A stretch of 64,000 nucleotides of DNA from Myotis daubentonii (lineage: Eukaryota; Chordata; Mammalia; Chiroptera; Vespertilionidae): NCBI RefSeq assembly GCF_963259705.1, contig NC_081844.1, positions 101,892,671 to 101,956,670 of the forward strand. The letters run 5' to 3'. Numbering within the stretch: the stretch's first letter is position 1; each line of letters begins with the position of its first letter. This document shows positions 42,805-54,156 of the stretch, piece after piece. Below the pieces are notes generated by a model that made no database searches, had not been told where the DNA came from, and saw only the letters and a list, made by a program, of their open reading frames with translations. The position numbers were made by a program, and so were the translations under genes.

Positions 42805-43080
42805 TAGTAGCTAAGGGTGCAGGTTCTAGAACAATGCCAGCTTCAGTTGAATCCTGTCTTTACCATACTTCTAACTTGAGAAAAATTCAATTTACCATTT
42901 TTCTAACTGTACTTTTTTTGGCAAGCTATTTAACACCTGCAAGGTACAGTTTCTCAATGTATAAAATGGGATTTATAATGGAAGCCATCTTATGAGCTTG
43001 TTATCAAGGTTAAATCAGAAACACATAGAAAAAATGTAGGAGTTAAACACAATAAATGCTTTAAATATATGGGTACTCAT
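42805..43080 (+). mobile_element. MIR SINE (diverged)
   Basis: 'ggtgcaggttctagaacaatgccagcttcagttgaatcctgtc', 'ggcaagctatttaacacctgc' and 'agtttctcaatgtataaaatgggatttataatgg' are in MIR order. Confidence 0.7.
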
Positions 43081-43125
43081 AGTATTCCAGGTACCCTATG
43101 GAGGATACAGTGAAATAAGGGTGGA

Positions 43126-43447
43126 GAGTCATGGCTGGTGTTGCTAAATAATTAGAACATCAGCTCATGAACCGAATGGTCACTGTCTTAATTCCTGGTC
43201 AAGGGGATGTATCTGGGTTGTAGGTTCACTCCCAGCATCTGGTATGGCATGCGCGAGAGGCATCCAGTCGATGTCTCTATCACCTCTTCCTCTCTCTCTC
43301 TCTTTCTCTCTCTTTCTCACATCTTTCCCTCCCTCTCCCTCTCCCTCTCCCTCCCTCTCTCTTTCTTCCTCTCTTCCTCTTCCTCTAACCCACCCTCCCT
43401 CCCTTCCCTTCCTTCTTCTCTCAAAAGTGATGGAAAAAATATCATCA
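43126..43447 (+). mobile_element. Ves-like SINE, old, with expanded CT-rich tail
   Basis: The decayed head includes 'agaacatcagctcatgaaccgaatggtc' and 'tcaaggggatgtatctgggttgtaggttc'. The TC-rich tract at 43283-43420 is unusually long, and the end is 'tgatggaaaaaat'. Confidence 0.8.
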
Positions 43448-43538
43448 AGTGAGGAGTAACAACAACCACAAAGGTAGACATTTGACTCAAATGTTATGGG
43501 CACTTGCTCAGTTAGTAAGGTATATCCTGAGTAGAATC

Positions 43539-43564
43539 TGTGTGTGTGTGTGTGTGTGTGTGTA
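43539..43564. repeat. (TG)n microsatellite
   Basis: About 12 TG units. Confidence 0.95.
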
Positions 43565-44530
43565 TGATGACAAATCTCTAAATATATTTTGATTCCTATT
43601 ATTCTTTGGGTTGGATGCTGGGCCTGGTAATACATAAGTTCTTAGAGAGGTAGGAGTCTCACAAGGTCTTCTTTCTGCTTTAAGTACTTATTAGTGCCTG
43701 CTAATGAGGAAAGCTTAGGTCGGAGGCCAAAGAGAGTATACTCTCAAGGTAAGAAATGGGGGGTGTGTAGAAAGGCAGAGGTAAAACAATCAGGGATCCA
43801 GGTCAAATCATGGCAGTGCATAAGCCAATGTTGAGAATCAGTTGGCCCCAGCATTCATGGAGGAGAGAAATGAACACAAATTGTCACAGCTGGGATGAAT
43901 TAAATAGTGTATTCTTTGACATTGATCAGAGAGTATCATTAGAAGAGTTTCCTTTGGAGATCAGGCAAAATCTGAAGCATATAATGATTTGGTTGCCAGA
44001 TAAAAGAAAAATATTGCTTTCAAAGCAATATGCCCATATAATATAAAAATTTTCATCTGATGGAATGGGAATTGGGGATAGGATTCTGTTATAAGTAATA
44101 GTTCAAATTGAAGGATCTTATTTAGGGATAGGTATTCTGTGGTCTACCCATGATGCTTGTAGGCCCTGTACAAATAAATGTCTCAGTTCATGTCTGGGTG
44201 TGATTTACTCATTTGTTCATTCACTTTTTAATTTATTTTGCTTCTGTTAAGTAACAGAATCGTGGCATAATCATTTTCTGTCAAATGTTTCATTTTCACC
44301 TCAGTGAGTTGACATGTTAGTTCTTCTTTATTTCCTTTTTCTCCCACAGCCAGGACAGAAAGAGAGTATCTCTATTTACAGAGCCAGATGAGCATTGGTG
44401 CTGGGGGTATTTTCGTGCTATCAAGCCCCTCTGCAATGTCCTTCCCCACCAAACTTTCAGAAGGATCTCTGTAAATTATGCATCCCACGGTGGCATTCCC
44501 CGCCAAAAACCATTCATACATTTCCCCTTG
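43565..44530. other. Single-copy DNA
   Basis: Nothing recognised. The 78-codon frame at 43810-44046 shows no known motif. Confidence 0.45.
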
Positions 44531-45160
44531 GTGTCAGAAGTCAGCTGAAACTCTTCACCTGGATCTCAAAGGTCTTGCTTGAGTTTACTCTTGCTTGAAC
44601 TCTCCAGCCCCCTGACACCTGCCTCTTGCTTGCTCACCACTGTCCAGCCAGCACGAGCATCCTTCTCAACTGAGATTTCTGTGTCTGGATGCTCTTTATC
44701 TCTGTTCCCCAAAGTGGACTTGCTCTCATCCTTCATGCATATCTCAGCTCAGATATTACTTAATGAGAAAGAGATTTTTTGACCTCCATATGTTATTCTG
44801 TCAACACTCCGTTTTTGTTTCATGCATTTATCATAATCTATTATGTTTGTTTACTGATTTAATAACTGTATGATGGTCTCTTTCAACCTCATTAGCATGT
44901 ATACGCCTTAAGATTAAAGACTTTTTCTATCTGGATGTGACCCTATCTTCCAGAACCTGAAAAAAAAATGCTTAGCAGTTTTTAGGTGGTTAATAATAGT
45001 TTTAACAAATGAATGAAGTGCAGCCTTATTAGCTTTTCACTGTCCAAGTTCACGATCTTCCTTCACGGTTTGAGTGATTCATTGTTTATTGAGCACTTAT
45101 CTTGTGAAAAGAACTTGGACCTAGGGGACGTGCAAATTAATAAAGACTTGTTTCTTTCCT
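44531..45160 (+). mobile_element. L2 LINE relic
   Basis: 'gaactctccagccccctgacacctgcctcttgcttgctcaccactgtccag', 'atctcagctcagatattacttaatgagaaagag' and 'cattagcatgtatacgccttaagattaaagac' follow L2 ORF2/3' order. A second L2-like end, 'tcattgtttattgagcacttatcttgtg', follows at 45077-45150. Confidence 0.65.
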
Positions 45161-46075
45161 CTATGATAGGGCTAACAAGTATGCTGCTACCCGCATTGTG
45201 AATTCCTGGAGTGCGAGGTGTAGAATTCTGGGGTCATGTCTTAATTCATAAAAGGATTCTGGCAGCACGCAGGAGGGAGGAGAAAATCCTCGTGTCATAG
45301 ATTTGCCTTTTCTGCTTAACTATCTACCAAAACAGAAACATTTCAAAATACCTTCCTTGTAGGAAAAAGAAAGGCTTTTTGTAAGTCCCTTGGATATGCC
45401 ATGCCACCTTTAGCCATGGAACTTTTTTTGTGAAGGCAGATGTCACTCCCCTTCTCCATTCTCATGGCCCCTTCACCTGGTGTTTTCAGGGATTTGTTCG
45501 ACTAGTCTGTGGCCTCCTAGACTTCCTTGTAGAGTATTGTTGTCATTATACATGGGATGTGTGTCATTAGGGGATTGATGTCTGGCTCTCCAGCTTGACT
45601 TTGAACTCTGTAAGGACAAGTCTGTCTGTGTTTTGGTCGCTGTTTCCATGGGGTTCCACATGCTTCCCTTGGGAACTCCCTGATCATTTAATATTATGCT
45701 AATTCCAAAGCACTGAATCTAAAATAACATTTTTAAACATTGCTCTTCATGATGTTGATACATTCTCACCCCTATGGTTTTGTGTTTGTATCTAGACATG
45801 ATGATTTCTTCAAGTAAACAATTGTTAAATCTGGGAAAGTAAATGATTATGAAACAAAGAGAAAACTGCAAAAATAAATAGATATTTATACCACACAGCA
45901 AGAGGTAGAGACTTTCTGGGTTTAACCAAATGCCATCTCTTCCATGTAGCATCATCCAACTACTTTTGCCTACATCATTCACCACCATTTCCCAATTTCT
46001 TTCACATCTTATATCATGGTGATTAGCAATGAAAATGTTCTGTCTTCATAATCAGCCATGCTACCTTGTGTCATT
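45161..46075. other. Single-copy DNA
   Basis: Nothing recognised. Confidence 0.45.
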
Positions 46076-46093
46076 TCTCCCCCAAATGTTTTA

Positions 46094-46139
46094 TTTTTAT
46101 TTTAAATATGTTTTTATTGATTACAGAGAGAAAAGGAGA

Positions 46140-46185
<46 letters not shown>

Positions 46186-46338
46186 TCAATTATGAGAATC
46201 ATCAATAGGCTGCCTCCTGCATGCCCCCTACTGGGGATCAAGCCCGAAACCTGGGCATGTGCCCAGACAGGGAATTGAACAAGCAACCTCTCAGTGCATG
46301 GGGTGATACTCAGTTCACTGAGCCACATTAGCCAGGGC
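46094..46338 (-). mobile_element. Ves-related SINE, reverse, with (GA)n expansion
   Basis: 'tgtttttattgattacagagagaaaagg', a (GA)n tract at 46142-46180, then 'ggctgcctcctgcatgccccctactggggatcaagcc' and 'ttcactgagccacattagccagggc'. Target duplication tctcccccaaatgtttta / tctcccccatgtgtttta at 46076-46093 and 46339-46356. Confidence 0.92.
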
Positions 46339-46356
46339 TCTCCCCCATGTGTTTTA

Positions 46357-48015
46357 GACATGAGAAATATTTTGTATTGAATGAGTGATTTACTTCACTT
46401 GTCAGCTGACTTGGCTCACTTATTAAAGCATTCTTCAAAACCCCCATCCCACTTCTTTTTTTTTTTAAGATGAAGAGATGCCATGAGCAAGATACCTATA
46501 CTTTCAGAGCCAGCTACTTACATTTATAACCTTGAGATTGCCTTTGATCCTAAATCAGCTTTTAATTACCATTGTAGTTACATCGGTGAAAAAACGATTC
46601 TATTATTTTCAGAACACAGCAAGGATATGACCAGTACTGTCTCCTGAGTACAGTTATTTTAAGGCTTTTATTACTAATTGTAGTTGGTTTATTATCATTC
46701 ATTGTTCGCTGGTCTTCTAGGCTACTTACTTAAGGTTCTATTCAGCATCACAGCTGCTGCTGCAGCTGCTATTCCTTGCGAGGCTGTGACTTCATGAGAA
46801 TAGCAGGGCTCCTATTTGAAAGAGGGTGTAATTGGGCTCAAGGGAGATACTTAACTTGGTGTCCCCTGGAATGTGCCACCAGAGAGTGCATTATTCCCAA
46901 TTCCAAGAAGAGGTTAGGAATGGAAGGAGGAGGTAGATGATGAGCCCTTTCACCATTACAAATGGATGTAAGCAACAATGAACGTGTTTACTTACCTCTC
47001 TACTGATCCAGCTAGCTGCTCTCCATGCCGGGTTTCCCATTGTGTTAGAACCCCACTTTGTACATAAAGTTTACTGAGTGTTCCATTTCCAGTCCAGCTA
47101 CATTTCCTCTTTTGCAAATGAAAAACAGTCATGTGTGTTTTCTTTTTTTCCCATTTCCTGTGGCAGTTTATTTACTCTATAAATACTATTGGACACCTAT
47201 TAGGTGCCTGGAACAAATGTTGCCACTCATGCAAACGTTTATTAGCAAACAGTCACAAAGGTAGTCACCGCTTCTCTCTGTGAGCTTGAGCACCTCTGAC
47301 TCTGGCTACTAGGTCCTTGGGCAAGTCTTCACATGAAAGTTTTCAGCCACATTCTGATGGCATAGTCCCCTCATTTTCTAACCGACTCAAGGAACGGAAT
47401 CCTTCCAGAAGTTTAACATGGAGGCAAGGGCAGGAGAGCATGATGGGTGCCATAGCCTAAAAGCATTTGTCTAATTGTGTTACACGTTGAGGGTGTCTTG
47501 ATTCATTCTGTTTATGCAAGGGCAGACATTTTGGCCACCCCATATTTTAAATGTTACTTTTTTAATAAACGAAAAATATATCCATCTGTAGATCCCTGAT
47601 TGAAATCGTCTATGCTAGCTAGCCTCCAGTAGTCTATGCGTTTCTGATTAGAGTCGATCAAATGTAAACAAATATTTCCAAGAGAGTGAATTCAGTGCAC
47701 AAACCATTATATCCCCCCCTCCCCCCACCGCCCGAAATATTCCTATCCTACACTGAAATATTTTAAAGTAAATTACAGGCACGTTAAAGGAGAGGTTGGT
47801 ATGTCACTTCCCGCCTGGATACTTGCTGAGTTAAAGACTCAGCAGTTTTGCCACAGGGTTGCAAAGTGAGCAGAGCCAAGCAGAGTAAGAGGCTGATTCT
47901 GGGGGAATGCAACACACCTATGGAGGCCATCGCCAGCAGTCAGACGAGAATAAGCCAGAACGATATGTGAAGCATGTCCCTATCAGAATCAGCAGGTTTG
48001 TTCCATTAAAATCAA
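46357..48015. other. Single-copy DNA with a weak L2-like stretch
   Basis: About 47165-47225 ('ctataaatactattggacacctattaggtgcctggaacaaatgttgcc') may be L2. Nothing else recognised. Confidence 0.4.
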
Positions 48016-48017
48016 CC

Positions 48018-48232
48018 CTGAGCGCTAGAACGTTTGGCTCAGTTGATAGAGCATCGGCCTGCAGACTGAAGGGTCGCGGGTTCGATTCCACAAGGACACA
48101 TGTCAGGTTTGCAGGCTCAATCCCCAGGTCCCCAGTAGGGGGCATACAGGAGGCAGCCAATCAATGATTCTCTGCCATGATTGACATTTCTATCTCTCCT
48201 TCTCCCTCCCTCTATCTCCCTCTCTGAAATAT
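48018..48232 (+). mobile_element. Ves SINE
   Basis: 'agcgctagaacgtttggctcagttgatagagcatcggcctgcagactgaagggtcgcgggttcgattcc' carries well-preserved tRNA-like A and B boxes. The tail is CT-rich. Confidence 0.94.
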
Positions 48233-48248
48233 ATGTATGGGCTCTGAA

Positions 48249-48249
<1 letters not shown>

Positions 48250-48280
<31 letters not shown>
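48250..48280. repeat. (TG)n microsatellite after the SINE
   Basis: About 14 TG units. Confidence 0.95.
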
Positions 48281-48281
<1 letters not shown>

Positions 48282-48544
48282 CACACCCTGATGTCTCTCT
48301 TCTCTTCTCCTGGACTTTAACCCAGAACAGCTAGAACTAGAGAATAGGAAGAGCCAAAGGCAAAGACAATCAACATCAAATATAGCTTTCTTTCTTCACC
48401 AGACCTGCCACCACTTTAGGACCCTGAGTTTGAGGTTCACTTAGTGACAGAAGCATCAGTGTGGGGTGATTCTAAAGATTTAAACTGGTCTGAAATGAGT
48501 TTACTTGCTTATAAGGTGTTTGTTTGATCATTGTATTGTGATAA

Positions 48545-49330
48545 AAGATACATAATAGGAAAGTTACTATTTTAACTACAGTGAGTATACATGTATGTGT
48601 GGGTATACCACATTTTGTTTATCCACTCATAGGTACTTGAATTGTTTCCACATTTTAGCTATTGTGAATAATGTTGCTTTAAAGAATGATGTACAAATAT
48701 CTAATAGAGTTCCTGCTTTCAGTTATTTTGGGTATAAAACCCAAAGTGAAATTTCTGCTTTACAAACTAATTCTATGTTTAATTTTTTGAAGACTGTCTT
48801 TGAAGAATACACCATTACCCATAGAAACTGCACCAGTTGGCATTTCCAACAACAATGTACAAGGATCACACTTTCTCTACATTTGTACCAATACTTATTA
48901 TTTTTTATTGTTGTTGTTTTTATAGTGGATATTGCAGTGGGTTGAAGTGGTATTTCATTGTGGTTTTGATTTGTATTAACCTAATGATGTCATGTTGAGC
49001 ATCTTTACATGTGCTTTGCCATCTGTGTATCTTTTTTGGAAAAATGTATATTCACATCCCTTTGCCCATTTAAAAAATGTGATTTTTAAGATATTCTAGA
49101 TAGTAATTCCTTAGTGGGCATATTATTTGCAATTTTATTTCATTCTACATGTTGCCTTTTCACTTTGTTGATAGTGTCCTTTTATACATCTTTACAAATA
49201 AGTGCTTTCAAATTTTTTGGAAAGAATCCAGAAGAGGGATTGCTGGGTCATATGATAGCTCGAGTCTTTATTTTTTGAGGAAACTCCATAATATTTTCCA
49301 TAATAGCTATACTAATGAAGATCTAAAGTC
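48545..49330 (-). pseudogene. Old L1 ORF2 C-terminal region, antisense to the window, broken and partly duplicated
   Basis: Plus-strand text is the reverse of L1 ORF2: 'ttgtttccacattttagctattgtgaataatgttgct', 'ttgggtataaaacccaaagtgaaatttctgc', 'ggcatttccaacaacaatgtacaaggatcacactttctctacattt' and 'tggttttgatttgtattaacctaatgatgtcatgttgagcatc'. The ORF2 segment around 'gggattgctgggtcatatgatagct' at 49235-49320 repeats a part already covered near 48725-48790, so two fragments are joined. Stops are frequent. Confidence 0.82.
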
Positions 49331-49499
49331 TATTGTAAAGGAGGAAGGGGAAGAGGTGGAGTTAAAAAAATCTTTATCTTTTGATATATGTTTGGATTTA
49401 TTTGGAATAAATGTACAAGTGTTGCTACTCACTGTACACTGTAGTGCCTGGCTTCCTTACTAATTGTAAAGTACTTGAGTTCAGATGCCTTATTATCAT

Positions 49500-49660
49500 A
49501 AAAACTACCACTAATAATAAACAGTATTTATAAAGCAGTTACATGTGCCATGCTCTGTGCTAAATGCAGTACAAATAGTATTCTATTTAATCCTCCAAAT
49601 AATAATCTCAAGTAATAAAATCTCTTTTCATGGGATAAAAATTAAAGTACAAAGAAATTT
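49500..49660 (-). mobile_element. MIR SINE, reverse
   Basis: 'gttacatgtgccatgctctgtgctaaatgcagtacaaatagtattctatttaatcctccaaataat' is reversed MIR. Confidence 0.75.
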
Positions 49661-49940
49661 AAGTACTGGACTACCTCATACAACTTTTTTAGCTGATCGC
49701 TAGCTGTGAGTAGATCTATATGTTCAATGAGGGCGGGACTGCCATGACGCATGGGCCTGGGGCACTATTTCTGCCAACTCTCCCAAAGTAAATTTTCCAA
49801 TGAGAAAAAAATTTATTTCTCAGAAAACTATAGCAAAACATGTATCAGTGCATCATAAGCTAACAAACTACCAATTTCACTGGATCCTTATCATGAAAAA
49901 AATCACAAATTCCTCATCTTTATAAAAGTAATCTATTATA
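49661..49940. other. DNA without recognised content
   Basis: Short single-copy interval. Confidence 0.4.
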
Positions 49941-49942
49941 GC

Positions 49943-50170
49943 CCTGGCCCTGGCCGGATGACTCAGTTGGCTGAAGCATTGTTCCATGCACCAAAAGAAG
50001 GTTGCCAATTCCAGTCGGGACACATACCCACATTGCAGTTCCCTCCCCAGCTGTGGTGTGTACAGGAGGCAACCAATCAATGTTTCTCTTTCACATTGAC
50101 CTCCTCCCTTCTTCCGTCCACCTCCTTTCCTCTCTCTAAAACATATCTTCAGATGAAGATTAAAAAAAAA
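49943..50170 (+). mobile_element. Ves-like SINE (diverged)
   Basis: 'ctggccggatgactcagttggctgaagcattgttccatgcacc', then 'ttccagtcgggacacatacc' and 'acaggaggcaaccaatcaatgtttctctttc', ending A-rich. Confidence 0.88.
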
Positions 50171-50222
50171 TCTATAAAGGCAGACTATAGACTCTTTCTT
50201 GGAGAGAGACTCACCACTACTA

Positions 50223-51088
50223 TCCTATATAATAAATGGGAAACATGTAAATTGACCATCCCTTCGCTACACTCACCAGTCAATCAGGAATGGATATGCA
50301 AATTAACCCAACAAAGATGTCGGGTTAATTTGCATATGCAGGCACCAGGCAGAGAGAAGAAGCCAGAGAGCCAGCAGCTTGGGAGGACGTGGCTCCTTCG
50401 GTTGTTCCCTTAGGGGGACGTGGCTGCCTTGGTCACACCCAATGTGGGAGTACCAGGAATTCTGGGAATAGTAGTTCTGGTGGCAGACAGATCTCCTAGC
50501 CTAGACACTAGAGCAGGGGTGGGCAAACTTTTTGACTCGAGGGCCACAATGGGTTCTTAAACTGGACTCAGAAGAAGGAGCTGCGGCCGTGTTTCCTGAC
50601 GTTGCCATGTTAACACTGCTGCTGGTGAAGGAGCGGAGGGGAGAGCAAGAGAACCCTCCGCTCTTTCGGCTCCGTGGGCCGGATAGAACAGCCGAACCGG
50701 CCGGATCCGGCCCGTGGGCCATAGTTTGCCCACGGCTGCACTAGAGCAAAGTGAGCCTGGAGCAAGTTTCTGTTGCAGTGGGGGATAGAGGGAAAGCAAA
50801 GGTGAGAGACATAAGTAAAATCAAAGTGTCTAGGAAAATTAAAGGGAAGATATCCTAAAACTTCCAGGAAATCTACTCCAATGAAGCAAAGGAAAAAAAA
50901 AATGCCTCTATTATTCTGTGAGCAACAAACCAAACTGCGTTGGGAGTCTCAGACAATTTGCACATATGATTGCAAAGACAGACAGAAACTCCCGGATTGG
51001 AGAGGGGCTCTCAGATTGGAGAGGGTGCAGATAGGGCTGAGGACCCCCCCAGCCGCCGTGCATGAATCTTTGTGCACCGGGCGCCTAG
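50223..51088 (+). mobile_element. HeliBat-type Helitron with atypical interior and a nested hAT
   Basis: A|TCCTATATAATAAATGGGAAAC at the start. Ends with a degraded hairpin (gtgcatgaatctttgtgcaccgggcgcctag|T). A 23-nt near-palindrome, 'tgcaaattaaccc...gggttaatttgca', lies at 50297-50334. Between the hAT and the 3' end, 50745-50985 is unlike any other Helitron here and may be host DNA picked up by the element. Confidence 0.85.
50514..50738. mobile_element. Non-autonomous hAT (225 bp) nested in a Helitron
   Basis: CAGGGGTGGGCAAAC at the left and GTTTGCCCACGGCTG at the right, with a perfect 8-bp duplication, cactagag, at 50506-50513 and 50739-50746. The first 56 bp match the inverted element at 2557-2771 and then the interiors differ, so these are two different deletion derivatives of one family. 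Confidence 0.93.
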
Positions 51089-52597
51089 TGTGTATATAAT
51101 ACCCACCTTTCAGGTTTTTCTTTCATTTTATTTATTTGTGTTTTTTTTTCATCTAAACTTTGGATGCTTAGTAAATTTTGACTGAATGAACAAATGTAAT
51201 ATATAATTTAAATGAAAAAGACAAACTCACATTAAGGTATACAAAACATCTCTTTTGCTTTCAAGTTCTTACATTTTCTTTCACTAAAACAAAGTTACAC
51301 TAGTTCCACATTGAGTTATAATAAAATCTTTGGGTTTAGATATATCCTGTTTTGCCTTGGTTCATGAATTTATGCTTAAAAACTTAAGGAGAAAAAGATA
51401 TTCCTGTAATCATTTTTACACAGCCTACAATTATTTGAATTCAGAATAAGATATAAAATTTTATGTTTATTATGAAAATGATACAGTGAAATAGATTAAG
51501 ATGGTCTGCATGATTAATTTCATATGGCCAGGACACTGTGTAAATTGAAATATCAGTGCTTTCGTTTTTTTCATAATCGATATTTACAATTCTTAATAGT
51601 TACAATCTGCTAGAAAAATCAAATGATTCATGATCCTGAGACCATAAGTAACTGGGGATTATTGTACAAAGAATTTCAGGTTTGGCTACATATCTTTGAT
51701 CCAGGTCAAAATTCTGGACATTGGCATGTTAGAGGTCTAAAATCGCTGCCCATGCTTTCTAACTTGTTCGAATGATAGCAGTCATTATACTTGAAGCCTA
51801 TAGCATCCAGCTGTTCTTTTTTTAGAGTTGTCTTTAGTCTACAGAGGAGAAACTGGAACCCCAGTTAAGCTTTAAACAGGGCTATTTTTATGATGCTAAT
51901 GATTTACACTGTGATTCCTTTGAACTGGTATTTTACCTTTTTTAAAAATATAGTCCTTTTTTTAAAAAAAAATCAATAAGATAGACATAAAAACCCCTCT
52001 AAATATTATTAAAACTTGACCAAAGCGTATTGATAACATAAAAAAATTATTATTTCTGGCGGTGAGCATGATTATAACATTCTTCATGAGACCCCATTTT
52101 CTGTTGCAAAGGAGCAGAGTACAACCAGAAAAATAGTGCCCTAACCTAATGCAAAACAACTAGTTAATATTTTTTCTGTGCATTGGAAATAAATCATTAA
52201 ATGCATTCGCAAGAGACACTGACTTTTTTCTTTTTAGAATTTTTCTCTGAAGCATAGATAAAGCTAATTTCTCCCCACATCAAAGATACTTTCTTCTTTT
52301 TTATAGAATAAAACGCAAAGCCTTTGAAAGCTGACAGTAACATTGTTTGAAAGGCACAATGAAGTGCTTCTAACTTTTCCTAGGTTAGGAAAGCAAACGA
52401 GATAGCTTATTAGAATTGTGTTTAAGACAAGGATAAATGGTCTCTAAAAGGGACCTAAGAATGAGATACCTATGAGTAAATTGCTTAAGTTGTGTGATGT
52501 TCATTTGGCCTTATTTCTGTGGTTACTCATTTTCCAGCATTTGCTGTGTTAAAAATAGTAGAGCATAAGAGAAGGGTGTACCTCTTTTATCAGTAAG
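51089..52597. other. 1.5 kb single-copy AT-rich DNA
   Basis: No gene, RNA or repeat family recognised. Confidence 0.5.
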
Positions 52598-52810
52598 CTA
52601 GAGGCCTGATGCACGAAATCCATGCACGAGTAGGCCTTCCTTCCCCTGGCTGCCGGCATCAGCTTCCCTCTGGCACCCAGTACCCTGGCTTCCCTCTCGC
52701 CACCTGCAGGCACCCGGGACCCGGGCTTCCCTCACAGCCTCGGCTTTGTCCGGAAGGATGTCCAGAAGGACATCTGGTCTAATTAGCGTATTTGATTTTA
52801 CTATTATAGA
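52598..52810 (-). mobile_element. HeliBat-type Helitron, short (213 bp)
   Basis: ctagaggcctgatgcacg with hairpin-like gcacgaaatccatgc. Ends tttgattttactattataga|T. It shares its body with 54157-54341 ('ggcttccctc', 'tttgtccggaaggatg'). Confidence 0.88.
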
Positions 52811-52842
52811 TGGACCAATCCAGGCTGGGCTGTAGAGAAGCA

Positions 52843-53233
52843 TCCTATATAATAAAAGCCTAATATGCTAAATGTCTGGGCATCCACTAGGCTGCTCTAC
52901 CTATCAAAGTGTAATATGCTAACGATATGCTAAGGCTGCTCAACCGCTTGCTATGACGTGCACTGACCACCAGGGGGCAGACACTCTGACCAGTAGGTTA
53001 GCTTGCTGCTTTTGTCTGGCCGAGGATCTCTCCTGCGGTCCCTTCTCAGCTAGCTAACCTCATGCATCCCTCCCCAGCCGTGATCGTGTACTAGTCGGGT
53101 CCCTCTGCCTGGCCTGTGCCCTCTTGCAATCCGGGACCCCTCGGGGGATGTCGGAGAGCTAGTTTCGGCCCGATCCCCGCAGGCCAGAAGAAGGGACCCC
53201 ACTGGTGCACAAATTCGTGCTCTGGGCCTCTAG
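52843..53233 (+). mobile_element. HeliBat-type Helitron
   Basis: A|TCCTATATAATAAAAGCC at the start. Ends 'actggtgcacaaattcgtgctctgggcctctag|T'. It lies 32 bp from, and opposite to, the previous Helitron. Confidence 0.93.
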
Positions 53234-53344
53234 TGTTACATAAAGTTGAGTGTGAATGTGCTGGGGTCCAACCCCAGCAGGTCCAGGGGTCCCCAAAGGT
53301 GTGGACGGAGTCGGCGAAGAAGGAATGACACAGAGACAGCGTTC

Positions 53345-53770
53345 AGTTGATCAGCAGCCTAGCCAGGATCTCCAGCCAAGTTCTGGTCTGGATCTCCAGC
53401 GAAGTTCTGGTTAGGATCTCCAGCCAGGTTCTGTGTCCATGTTCTCTTGCTAGGTTCTCCAGGTTCTCCAGCCAGGTTCTGTAGCCATGTTCCCTCGCTA
53501 GGTTCTCCAGCCAGGTTCTGTCCAGGTTCTCCAGCCAGGTTCAGTCACCAGGTTCTAGTCAGGTTCTCTTGCCAATTTCTGTAATCAGGTTCAGTCCAGG
53601 ATCTTTTGCCATGTTCTCTCGCTAGGTTCTGTCTCTAGGTACTGAGGCCAGTTTCTGTCCAGGATCTTTTGCCATGTTCTCTCCAGCGAAGTTCTTCTGT
53701 CTCTAGAGAACGTTCTGTGTAGGTTCTGTGCCTAGGTTCTGTCTCTCTTGGTTCTGTCTTCTAAGTTCTG
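53345..53770 (-). repeat. Degenerate short tandem repeats inside the LTR
   Basis: More than twenty variants of 'ccaggttctgt', 'tccagccaggttctg' and 'aagttctg' follow each other on the plus strand. Read as the LTR is oriented, the unit is AGAACCTGGCTGG-like. This nearly doubles the U5 side. Confidence 0.9.
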
Positions 53771-53794
53771 TCTCTTGCTGTCTTGTTACATCTG

Positions 53795-53802
53795 TATTTA
53801 TA
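53795..53802 (-). promoter_or_regulatory. TATA-like box of the solo LTR
   Basis: TATAAATA on the minus strand, within 'ggtataaatacagatgt'. Placement 315 bp from the LTR start fits a U3/R boundary shortly downstream. Activity is unknown. Confidence 0.6.
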
Positions 53803-54156
53803 CCAGTTGATTCAATCCTATCAATCTCTATTACAAAGGTTAGGGCGTTTCTTATCTCCATTCCAGGGAGTAAAGATTATGTAGCTTAAGCATGATTGTT
53901 CGTAGTTAAAGTGATTAATTACCCGCCTGGCACTTAGTTAAGGGGTTTTATTCCCTCCCTCACTTCAGGGGAAAATCCCTACCTGGGGAAACAACCTTTC
54001 TCAGAGAGGAGACCTTGGTTAAAACACATAGTGCCAAGAAGGTGAGCAAACATATTAAGAACCGTATGCCATATATGCCAGGTCCCTTGAAACAGCAAGC
54101 ATGGACCGGCTCCCCGCATGAATGCTTGATTTAGGACAGTCCTTTTATATGTTTTA

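Larger units (their letters stand above)
53259..54118 (-). mobile_element. Solo LTR of an endogenous retrovirus (probably class II), 860 bp
   Basis: On the minus strand it starts TGCGGGGAGCCGGTCC and ends GTTGGACCCCAGCA (TG...CA). A perfect 6-bp duplication, tgaatg, lies at 53253-53258 and 54119-54124. Six-base duplications are usual for class II (beta-type) elements. A TATA-like box falls near 53795-53802, giving about 315 bp of U3. The long R/U5 side holds a tandem repeat block. No internal gag/pol/env sequence is present, so recombination between two LTRs has removed the provirus. The clean ends and perfect duplication suggest a fairly young insertion. Confidence 0.88.

Noticed and set aside
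43180..43635. Charged repetitive 151-codon minus-strand frame
   Set aside because: It translates the CT-rich tail of a SINE and a TG microsatellite.
48025..48095. tRNA-like A and B boxes
   Set aside because: They belong to the head of a Ves SINE, not a functional tRNA gene; the same holds for the other SINE copies.
48595..49463. 104- and 116-codon plus-strand frames
   Set aside because: They run mostly antisense to an old L1 ORF2 relic.
50501..50933. Overlapping frames of 70-107 codons
   Set aside because: They fall in the nested hAT and Helitron; no protein identity.
53345..53770. CRISPR-like series of short repeats
   Set aside because: There are no uniform spacers, the units are degenerate, and the block lies inside a retroviral LTR in a mammalian genome.
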